Assembly: GCA_013214275.1 (NCBI GenBank) | Contig: JABSPP010000069.1 | Location: 1-7,947 of the forward strand | Source: Flavobacteriaceae bacterium | GTDB lineage: Bacteria; Bacteroidota; Bacteroidia; Flavobacteriales; Flavobacteriaceae | Length of the DNA: 7,947 bases | Direction of reading: 5' to 3' | Notes under the pieces: generated by a model | The model's input: the letters and a program-made list of their open reading frames with translations, nothing else | Database searches by the model: none | Told to the model about the DNA's origin: nothing | Shown here: positions 1-6,000 of the stretch, one piece after another | Layout of the letters: the number at the start of each line of letters is the position of its first letter | Position numbering within the stretch: the first letter of the stretch is position 1 | Position numbers and translations under genes: made by a program

Positions 1-114
1 AACTTCAAGGGTCTCCTTTGTGTTTGCTGTGGAACGCGTTAAAAAAACATCTCCATTAGACATATCTTTGAATGCTACCATTCTGTAATTCTCTGGGTGG
101 ATTCCTTTTCTCAT
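1..114 (-). CDS. rpmE2: 50S ribosomal protein L31 type B (5' part of gene, runs off window)
   Basis: Only the first 38 codons are in the window; the gene continues past the left edge. The translation starts MRKGIHPENYRMVAFKDMSN and continues through GDVFLTRSTANTKETLEV. This matches the start of type-B L31, which shares the IHPE(N)YR start and the following beta strands and lacks the zinc-binding CxxC of type-A L31. The protein belongs to the large ribosomal subunit, where L31 bridges the two subunits. The ATG at 112-114 is the only plausible start. No Shine-Dalgarno sequence precedes it, only an A-rich stretch, which is normal in Bacteroidota. The gene is transcribed away from the cyclotransferase gene and has its own promoter about 100 bases upstream. 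Confidence 0.93.
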   Translation of the reverse strand, partial: MRKGIHPENYRMVAFKDMSNGDVFLTRSTANTKETLEV

Positions 115-189
115 TTTCTGACGTTTAAATACTTTTGTTTTTAAATGAACTAAGAATAAAGTTGGTAAGGCTTTGTTCTTTTGACAGCA

Positions 190-209
190 GACGCCTTGAG
201 TCTAAGCGT
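190..209 (-). promoter_or_regulatory. Hairpin in the rpmE2 5' leader, possible autoregulatory element
   Basis: Near the predicted 5' end of the L31 transcript, ACG (191-193) pairs with CGT (207-209) and CTT (195-197) pairs with AAG (204-206). This leaves one bulged base at 194 and a six-base loop. A competing longer-range pairing joins AAGGC at 167-171 with GCCTT at 193-197. Many ribosomal protein genes carry leader structures bound by their own product, and L31 leaders are known in other phyla. Assigning that role here is inference from one short structure and the leader's length. Confidence 0.22.
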
Positions 210-218
210 TTGCGGATG

Positions 219-252
219 CAAATTTAACTCTTTTTTTGAATTTACAAGCAAA
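219..252 (-). promoter_or_regulatory. Bacteroidota-type promoter for rpmE2
   Basis: Read on the minus strand, 226-219 is TAAATTTG, a perfect match to the Bacteroidota -7 consensus TAnnTTTG. A TTTG at 252-249 lies 22 bases upstream, within the 17-23 base spacing known for the -33 element. Transcription would start near 212-215 and leave a 5' leader of about 100 bases before the L31 start codon. The promoter overlaps the weaker one proposed for the divergent cyclotransferase gene, so the two could interfere. Confidence 0.55.
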
Positions 253-268
253 TAAATTATTTTATTTG
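235..268 (+). promoter_or_regulatory. Candidate promoter for the cyclotransferase gene
   Basis: TTTG at 235-238 and TTTATTTG at 261-268 (five of the six fixed positions of TAnnTTTG) are 22 bases apart. The start of transcription would fall around 272-276, giving a leader of only about ten bases before the ATG at 284. This is the only pair I see with suitable spacing in the AT-rich stretch upstream of the gene. Confidence 0.33.
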
Positions 269-283
269 TATAAAACCTAAAGA

Positions 284-1339
284 ATGAAGATTATTCATAA
301 AATTTTATTTACACTACTGACAGTCATTCTGTTAAGTTCTTGCGAAACTGCTTACAGATTTGTGATCGACACCCCTACAAAAGTCAATCTAGAGGATGAA
401 ATTAACGGGTCTATCAATGATGAAATCGGTCAGACCTTCAAAAAGGTATTATTTTTTGTCAACGGAAAAGAAGTAGCTTCCAAGAACGGAACATTTACCT
501 TAGACACCAATGACCACGGTGTAGGAAAACAAATCATTTCAGCAATGGTCTATTTTGGAGAGGGAAAGAGTAAGCGTATTAATCACTCGGTTGAAATATT
601 TTCAAATATAGAACCCACTGTTTACACAGGCAAAATCATTAATTTTTATCCTCACGATCCAAAAGCATTTACACAAGGTTTAGAATACCACAATGGTTTT
701 CTTTATGAAAGTACCGGAAAAAAAGGCCAATCTACCATCAGCAAGATCAATTTAAAAACAGGCGAAGTCTTAAAGAGAGTTCAGCTAGAGCATACGTACT
801 TTGGTGAAGGAATGACCATTTTAAATGATAAGATTTACGCATTAACTTGGCAGGCGAAAAAGGGATTTATCTATGATCTTGAAACCTTTAACCAAGAGAA
901 AGAGTTCGCCTATGGTAGAAGCAAAGAAGGGTGGGGGCTCACCAACAATGGTTCTGAACTTATTAAATCAGATGGAAGTCATAAAATTTGGTTTTTAGAT
1001 GCAAAAACACAAAAGGAAAAACGTTTTATACAAGCATACTATGACAAAGGTAAAATTGACAAGCTCAACGAGCTTGAAATGGTTAACGGGAAGCTCTATG
1101 CCAATAGGTGGATTACCGAAAAGCCCATTAGATCTTTAATCGTCATCATTAATCCTAATAATGGAGTAGTGGAGGGACTGATCAATCTCCAATCTTTAAG
1201 AGAAGAAATTTTAAAATCTCAGAAAATAGGAAATGATGCGGTACTCAATGGAATCGCTTTTGATACCGATACGAATCGTTTATTCGTTACAGGAAAAAAT
1301 TGGGGTAAGATTTTTGAAATTGAACTGATAAAGCAATAA
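284..1339 (+). CDS. Glutaminyl-peptide cyclotransferase (glutamine cyclotransferase), lipoprotein
   Basis: The 351-residue product probably converts N-terminal glutamine of peptides or proteins to pyroglutamate, at the cell envelope. Residues 1-20 form a lipoprotein signal peptide ending in the lipobox LSSC, with Cys20 as the lipidated residue. Residues about 25-110 look like a separate beta-sandwich domain. Residues about 113-351 are the plant/bacterial-type (papaya-like) cyclotransferase domain, a five-bladed propeller unrelated to the zinc-dependent animal enzyme. Visible signatures are AFTQGLE (128-134), YESTG (141-145), YFGEGMT (172-178, whose Glu matches the conserved active-site acid), EGWGLT (215-220), NELE (262-265), YANRW (272-276), LNGIAFD (321-327) and TGKNW (336-340). 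The ATG at 284 gives a proper signal peptide. A beta-helix lipoprotein gene follows after 39 bases and may be co-transcribed. Family assignment is firm; the substrate is unknown. Confidence 0.9.
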   Translation: MKIIHKILFTLLTVILLSSCETAYRFVIDTPTKVNLEDEINGSINDEIGQTFKKVLFFVNGKEVASKNGTFTLDTNDHGVGKQIISAMVYFGEGKSKRINHSVEIFSNIEPTVYTGKIINFYPHDPKAFTQGLEYHNGFLYESTGKKGQSTISKINLKTGEVLKRVQLEHTYFGEGMTILNDKIYALTWQAKKGFIYDLETFNQEKEFAYGRSKEGWGLTNNGSELIKSDGSHKIWFLDAKTQKEKRFIQAYYDKGKIDKLNELEMVNGKLYANRWITEKPIRSLIVIINPNNGVVEGLINLQSLREEILKSQKIGNDAVLNGIAFDTDTNRLFVTGKNWGKIFEIELIKQ

Positions 1340-1378
1340 TCAACCTTTTTAAAAGTTATATTTACACAAATTTCATTG

Positions 1379-2893
1379 ATGAAAAATCTGGTGGTTTTAT
1401 TTTCTGTCTTCCTTGTAGGGGTGGTTTCATCATGCCGAAAAGATTTTAGCACCATCCCCAGTTTTGGGAATTTAGAATTTTCCAAAGACACAGTATATCT
1501 AGATACTGTCTTTACCAATATTGGATCTGCAACCTATAACCTGCGAGTATATAATCGCAGCAGCGAAGATATTACCATTCCTACAATAGCTCTAGAAAGA
1601 GGAGCAACGTCTAACTACCGCCTTAACGTAGATGGAATTCCAGGGAAATCTTTTGAGAACATCGACATCCTTGCCAAAGACAGCATTTTTGTTTTTGTAG
1701 AAACAACCATTGATGTTAACACCGTCCCAGATCCTTTATACACCGATCGCATTTTATTCGACACAGGGATACACCAGCAAGATGTAGATTTGGTCACCCT
1801 TGTGCAGGATGCAACATTTATTTATCCAGACCGAGACCCCATAACCATGAGTATCGATTCACTAATGCTAGATGGTGAACCCACCACAATCCGAGGACGT
1901 TTTTTAGAAGATTCAGAATTGAATTTCACAAACACTAAACCCTATGTAATCTATGGCTATGCAGCAGTTCCGTCGAATAAAATACTTGCAATAGACGCAG
2001 GTGCTAAGATCCATTTTCACGATAATTCGGGACTCATTATTGATAAGGATGCAACATTAAAAGTCAATGGGACACTCAACGAAAAAGTTGTATTTGAAGG
2101 CGATCGTTTAGAAAATGCCTTCAGTACCGTTCCAGGTCAATGGGGCACTATATGGATGCGAGCAGGCAGTAAAGAAAATGAAATTCAACACGCACAAATT
2201 AAGAACGGAATCATCGGCATTTTAGTAGATTCTACAGCTTCAAGTATTACACCAACATTGACCTTAAAAAACACAGAGATTTTCAATCATTCAAATTTTG
2301 GCATTTTATCTAGAGAATCAAGTATTGCTGGTGAAAATGTGTTGATAGGGAGTGCAGGTGAGGCCTCTTTTGCTGGAATCATTGGAGGATCCTATGATTT
2401 CAAACACGCTACCTTTGCCAACTATTGGAGCAATAGTATCCGAGCGCTACCCGCAGTGTTAATCAACAACTTTTTTACGTATACAGACGCAAACGGACAG
2501 GAAATTATAGAGACAAGAGCATTAACACAGGCCAACTTTAGCAACTGTCTAATCGACGGTAACAACAATATTGAGTTTCTTCCCGACCGAGCAGACGGGA
2601 GTGATTTTAATTTCAAACTCACCAATACCATGTTTCGTTTTGAAGATGTAAATGCCGCTTTCTCAGAAATTCCTGAAGTCGATTTTACAGATACAAATTA
2701 CTATGAGAACATTATCATCAATGGATTTTCCCACTTTAGAGACGTCACCTTAAACGATTTTATCATCGGTCAAGATAGTGACGCTATTGGTCAAGGGAAT
2801 TTAAATACTGCCCTATCGGTACCGCTAGACATCCTTGGTGTTGTTAGAACTGTCACACCAGATTTGGGAGCCTATCAGCATATCAATTTTTAA
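1379..2893 (+). CDS. Surface lipoprotein with right-handed beta-helix
   Basis: The 504-residue product is a predicted envelope lipoprotein. MKNLVVLFSVFLVGVVSSC is a signal peptide with lipobox VSSC and Cys19. I start it at the ATG at 1379; the TTG three bases earlier is open but less likely. Residues about 30-150 look like an immunoglobulin-like beta domain (LDTVFTNIGSATYNLRVYNRS and later strands), of the kind that often precedes repeats in Bacteroidota surface proteins. Residues about 200-400 have the short, regularly spaced strands and Asn/Gly turns of a parallel beta-helix (for example AGAKIHFHDNSGLIIDKDA, then GQWGTIWMRAG). The C-terminus, PDLGAYQHINF, resembles the D(I/L)GAYE ending common in beta-helix proteins. 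No polysaccharide-lyase catalytic residues can be identified, so I propose no enzyme activity; it could bind or cleave a glycan or be structural. The palindromic repeat downstream may end its transcript. Confidence 0.72.
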   Translation: MKNLVVLFSVFLVGVVSSCRKDFSTIPSFGNLEFSKDTVYLDTVFTNIGSATYNLRVYNRSSEDITIPTIALERGATSNYRLNVDGIPGKSFENIDILAKDSIFVFVETTIDVNTVPDPLYTDRILFDTGIHQQDVDLVTLVQDATFIYPDRDPITMSIDSLMLDGEPTTIRGRFLEDSELNFTNTKPYVIYGYAAVPSNKILAIDAGAKIHFHDNSGLIIDKDATLKVNGTLNEKVVFEGDRLENAFSTVPGQWGTIWMRAGSKENEIQHAQIKNGIIGILVDSTASSITPTLTLKNTEIFNHSNFGILSRESSIAGENVLIGSAGEASFAGIIGGSYDFKHATFANYWSNSIRALPAVLINNFFTYTDANGQEIIETRALTQANFSNCLIDGNNNIEFLPDRADGSDFNFKLTNTMFRFEDVNAAFSEIPEVDFTDTNYYENIIINGFSHFRDVTLNDFIIGQDSDAIGQGNLNTALSVPLDILGVVRTVTPDLGAYQHINF

Positions 2894-2913
2894 AAATTTC
2901 CAGCAATATTACT

Positions 2914-3001
2914 TTAGGGCGTTCCCCTGCGGGTCGCGCTATCCGCTATATCTTTTTTGCCTTATCAGGACAAAAAAGGATGCCGCTGCTATCCCTAACG
3001 C
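2914..3001. repeat. Palindromic intergenic element of flavobacterial type
   Basis: This is a GC-richer block inside AT-rich intergenic DNA with nested inverted repeats. TTAGGG (2914-2919) faces CCCTAA (2993-2998). GCGG (2929-2932) faces CCGC (2983-2986). CTTTTTTG (2952-2959) faces CAAAAAAG (2971-2978). CCT/AGG closes a four-base loop at 2963-2966. The overall form, GGGCGTT at one end, TATATC-T-run-GCC in the middle and CTAACGC at the other end, matches my memory of a repeat scattered between genes in many Flavobacteriaceae genomes. I cannot verify this from one copy. It lies 20 bases after the beta-helix gene and could act as a bidirectional terminator or an mRNA-stabilising structure. I see no gene in it. 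Confidence 0.62.
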
Positions 3002-3135
3002 GACGTAAAAATCAGTATTTGGATCAAATAACAATACTAGTTGAGAGATTTTGACCAATCGTTATTTACATGCAAGGAATCATCAAACAAAATTAAAGGG
3101 ATACATTTCCTCAATAACACTGAACAACTTGAGTA

Positions 3136-3163
3136 TTTGAATCACTGTTTTTATGTACTTTTG
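3136..3163 (+). promoter_or_regulatory. Promoter upstream of the broken peptidase gene
   Basis: TACTTTTG at 3156-3163 is a perfect TAnnTTTG. TTTG at 3136-3139 lies 16 bases upstream, one base short of the usual minimum spacing. Transcription would start near 3168-3170, about 15 bases before the ATG at 3185. Because that gene is dead, the promoter may now mainly serve mpl, whose start codon is about 420 bases downstream with no clear terminator between. The rest of the stretch from 3007 to 3135 shows nothing I recognise. Confidence 0.5.
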
Positions 3164-3184
3164 AATTTTTAATCATCCATTAAA

Positions 3185-3577
3185 ATGAAGATGTTTTACC
3201 TTATTCCTTTATTACTCCTCTTTGTTTTTTGTGTAATGACTATGCTAAGAAAATCCATTCGAACAAAATGAATCTTGTAACAGTAAAAAAACACCAATAT
3301 ATATTGTCTTCCGATAATATACAGGGCAGAAAAGTGGGTGTTAAAGGAATTAAAAAAGCAGCTAGATATCTAGAAAATGAGTTTAAGAGGGTAAGACTTA
3401 AAAGCTGTAAGGATTTATCCACCTATCGTCAAACATCATTTACATTCAAGCCAAGGCAATTTAAGCATGGTGTTGCAAGTAGTCATATTATTGGAGTGCT
3501 AGAAGGGAACAGTACAAAAGAGAGCAGTTGCTGAATTCTTCTCTGTAATTGGTTTGTTGCTCTCTACAAAAGATTAA
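3185..3577 (+). pseudogene. Remnant of an M28-family metallopeptidase lipoprotein gene
   Basis: An ATG at 3185 opens a normal lipoprotein signal, MKMFYLIPLLLLFVFC, but this frame soon meets a stop. The continuation is in the next frame from about 3229: CNDYAKKIHSNK, then HQYILSSDNIQGRKVGVKGI, then KKAARYLENEFKRVRLKS. This is the typical N-terminus of Bacteroidota M28 aminopeptidases (LASDxxxGRxxGxxGxxKAAxYI). One extra T in the T run at 3225-3230 would join the two parts and give FVFLC, a good lipobox, so a one-base deletion is the likely first lesion. The frame ends at 3534 after IIGVLEG, where the catalytic zinc-binding domain should begin. No HxDH, D or E ligand region is left. From 3503 another frame reads TVQKRAVAEFFSVIGLLL to a TAA at 3575, possibly the original C-terminus joined by an internal deletion. 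Intact members have over 300 residues. Confidence 0.7.
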
Positions 3578-3587
3578 AATATTAACA

Positions 3588-4940
3588 ATGAATATTCATT
3601 TTATTGCAATTGGAGGAAGTGCCATGCATAACCTAGCTATTGCACTTCATCGTAAAGGATATAGGGTTTCTGGAAGTGATGATGCGATTCACAATCCTTC
3701 AAAATCTCGTTTAGAAAGAAATGGGCTACTTCCACAACAATTTGGTTGGTTTCCAGAAAAAATCACGAATGATGTAGAGATCATCATTTTAGGAATGCAC
3801 GCCAAAAAAGACAATCCTGAATTGCTAAGAGCACAGGAATTGGGATTAAAGATTTATTCTTATCCTGAATTTTTATATGAACAATCCAAAGATAAAACCC
3901 GAGTTGTTATCGGTGGTTCCCATGGTAAAACAACAATTACCTCTATGATTTTGCACGTATTAAACTACCATGGCAAAGAGGTAGATTATATGGTTGGTGC
4001 TCAATTGGAGGGATTTGATACGATGGTGCATTTAACTCAAGAAAATGAATTTATCATTTTAGAAGGTGATGAATATTTGAGTTCTCCCATTGATATGCGA
4101 CCAAAATTTCATCTATACAAACCCAATATTGCCTTAATCAGTGGCATTGCTTGGGATCATATTAATGTGTTTCCAACATTTGAAAACTACATAGAACAAT
4201 TTCGGGTTTTTACAAATTCGCTAATCAATGGTGGTATTATGGTATATAATGAAGAAGATATCTATACAAAACAGGTTGTTGAATCTTCGGAACACGCAAT
4301 TAAAACATATCCTTACTCAACACCAGAGTATTTTATAGATCATGGTATCACACATATAGACACACCAGACGGTGATATGCCGTTGGAGATTTTTGGACAT
4401 CACAATCTTCAAAATCTTGCAGGTGCAAAATGGATTTGTCAACACATAGGAATTGACGAAGATGATTTTTATGAAGCGATTACCTCTTTTAAGGGAGCAA
4501 GCAAGCGACTAGAGAAAATCGCAGAAAATAGACAAACGGTTATTTTCAAAGATTTTGCACACAGTCCTAGCAAGGTAAAAGCAACTACAAAAGCAGTTAA
4601 AGAGCAGTACAGTGATAGAATACTTTTAGCGTGCTTGGAACTGCACACTTACAGTAGTTTAAATGCTGATTTTTTAAAAGAATATCAAGGAGCCTTGGAT
4701 GATGCAGACACCGCAGTGGTATTTTATTCACCCCATGCTGTTCAAATGAAAAGGTTAGAAGAAGTCACAGAAGATCAAATTAGGAATGCTTTTAACATGG
4801 ATCATCTGAATATTTTTACTAACCCCAAAGAGTTTAAAGAGTTTCTATTTTCTCAAGAACTTCAAAATAACGCTATTCTTTTAATGAGTTCGGGTAACTA
4901 TGGAGGATTAGATTTTGAAGAGGTCAAACGTTTAATCTAA
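3588..4940 (+). CDS. mpl: UDP-N-acetylmuramate:L-alanyl-gamma-D-glutamyl-meso-diaminopimelate ligase
   Basis: The 450-residue cytoplasmic enzyme joins the tripeptide L-Ala-gamma-D-Glu-meso-DAP, recovered from old murein, to UDP-MurNAc using ATP, so it belongs to peptidoglycan recycling. It shows the Mur ligase order: Rossmann-like start IHFIAIGGSAMHNLA (3-17); ATP loop GGSHGKTTIT (109-118); EGDEY (159-163) with a metal-binding acid; SGIAWDHINVFPTF (185-198), characteristic of Mpl; GHHNLQN (270-276); FKGASKRLE (301-309); DFAHSP (322-327); ELHTYS (351-356); and a C-terminal SSGNYGG (434-440). WDHINVFPTF, DFAHSP in place of DDYAHHP, and the short length favour Mpl over MurC. I chose the ATG at 3588 because the Rossmann strand begins right there; the open frame upstream overlaps pseudogene debris and starts only with TTG. 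Its 3' end overlaps the convergent nucleotidyltransferase gene by 17 bases. Confidence 0.9.
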   Translation: MNIHFIAIGGSAMHNLAIALHRKGYRVSGSDDAIHNPSKSRLERNGLLPQQFGWFPEKITNDVEIIILGMHAKKDNPELLRAQELGLKIYSYPEFLYEQSKDKTRVVIGGSHGKTTITSMILHVLNYHGKEVDYMVGAQLEGFDTMVHLTQENEFIILEGDEYLSSPIDMRPKFHLYKPNIALISGIAWDHINVFPTFENYIEQFRVFTNSLINGGIMVYNEEDIYTKQVVESSEHAIKTYPYSTPEYFIDHGITHIDTPDGDMPLEIFGHHNLQNLAGAKWICQHIGIDEDDFYEAITSFKGASKRLEKIAENRQTVIFKDFAHSPSKVKATTKAVKEQYSDRILLACLELHTYSSLNADFLKEYQGALDDADTAVVFYSPHAVQMKRLEEVTEDQIRNAFNMDHLNIFTNPKEFKEFLFSQELQNNAILLMSSGNYGGLDFEEVKRLI

Positions 4941-6000
4941 ACTTTCCTTTCAACCAATCTCTATCTGTCACTCTCCGCCAGTACCATTGTCTGTAGTCTT
5001 TTTTTAACAGAGCCTTCTTCGTAATTTGGTAACGCAATTTCCATTTCAGCTTATTTGCCCATTTTTTATGGTGTTGTAAGCTATACGCTGAGTCGTGAAC
5101 TATTTTTTTAAATACCGCTAGGTATTTTTTGGACTCTTTAGTATCTAGATAGTCAATTTTATGAGATACAACATCATGGCATAGGGCTAAGAAATTATTT
5201 AGAGGATGAAAAATTCCTTCAAGTTTTTTTATGGTATTCAAAGGGTTTGTGTACTTGGATAGTATCCAAACATCATACGCGTTTCTTAAACTGATCGTAT
5301 TATAATACTGACCATCATCATTTATTTGCCTAGCAATGATAGACAGACACAACTGATGATTAAGACTAAGGAGTGATATGGAATGCTCTTTTAAAATCGT
5401 ATGTTTAATTATCTCGTAGTTAAATTCTAGTTCGTAGGGGGTTTTAACCAAGTCTTTGTGAATTTCAATTGCAGCAATAGCACCGTCTTTAATCAACCTT
5501 GGGTAGTGTTTGCCTGGTAAATTGGATTTACTAGACACTTTGTGGTAGCCATCGTCTAGTAAGGTCTTTATCGCTAATTCGTACTCCTCTGGGCCTACAA
5601 TAAAGTCAATATCACCTACCATACGTTCAGCAACGTCAACATATAATCCTCCCAAAATATTTCCTGTTCCCTTGAGAAATATTGGAGTGATATTTTTTTC
5701 TGTTAGTAGTTGATTTATTTGTTCTGCTTGCTGAATAATCTGCCTATTTCTCCCTCGATTTAGATCTGTAATATAAATCATATGGGATACGAGATCCGAG
5801 GGCAGATAAGACACTAAATTAGCACGAAGTAGATTGCAATAAATTGCAGGAAACACATAGTGAGACGTGCTTACTTTCACTACAGTTTCCCAATTTACTG
5901 AGTTGGATTTTATTTTTTTGGAAACTTCAGTAAGGTATTCTTGATCTTGAGAGATCGTGAGACATTTTCCGATAAAAAATAGTGTTTCTTTATAGTCCAT
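4924..6000 (-). CDS. Nucleotidyltransferase family protein (NTP_transf_5 type)
   Basis: The 358-residue protein has no signal peptide, so it is probably cytoplasmic. The central part carries a polymerase-beta-like nucleotidyltransferase core: FLKGTGNILGGLY (108-120), then ERMVGDIDFIV (125-135) with the acidic pair Asp130 and Asp132 expected to bind metal, then AIEIHKDL (177-184), matching the third conserved acid and His of this family. The N-terminal 100 residues and the C-terminal 170 are helical and typical of NTP_transf_5 proteins. The C-terminus is very basic and aromatic (WKLRYQITKKALLKKDYRQW). The ATG at 6000 overlaps the end of the kinase gene by 11 bases, so the two are probably translationally coupled. 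Relatives accompany HprK-like kinases in peptide-modification clusters such as some lasso peptide loci. A role in transferring a group onto a phosphorylated peptide or other carrier is inference. Confidence 0.8.
   Translation of the reverse strand: MDYKETLFFIGKCLTISQDQEYLTEVSKKIKSNSVNWETVVKVSTSHYVFPAIYCNLLRANLVSYLPSDLVSHMIYITDLNRGRNRQIIQQAEQINQLLTEKNITPIFLKGTGNILGGLYVDVAERMVGDIDFIVGPEEYELAIKTLLDDGYHKVSSKSNLPGKHYPRLIKDGAIAAIEIHKDLVKTPYELEFNYEIIKHTILKEHSISLLSLNHQLCLSIIARQINDDGQYYNTISLRNAYDVWILSKYTNPLNTIKKLEGIFHPLNNFLALCHDVVSHKIDYLDTKESKKYLAVFKKIVHDSAYSLQHHKKWANKLKWKLRYQITKKALLKKDYRQWYWRRVTDRDWLKGKFRLNV

Noticed and set aside
1376..1378. TTG start for the beta-helix lipoprotein
   Set aside because: The next codon is ATG and gives a complete signal peptide.
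1219..1518. Minus-strand frame across the junction of the two lipoprotein genes
   Set aside because: Overlaps two well-supported genes and has no domain or signal.
3549..3587. 13-codon N-terminal extension of Mpl from a TTG
   Set aside because: It precedes the conserved Rossmann start with low-complexity residues from pseudogene debris; ATG 3588 gives the family's usual start.
3588..4940. MurC (UDP-MurNAc:L-alanine ligase)
   Set aside because: GIAWDHINVFPTF and DFAHSP, with the SSPID stretch after EGDEY, fit Mpl better than MurC.
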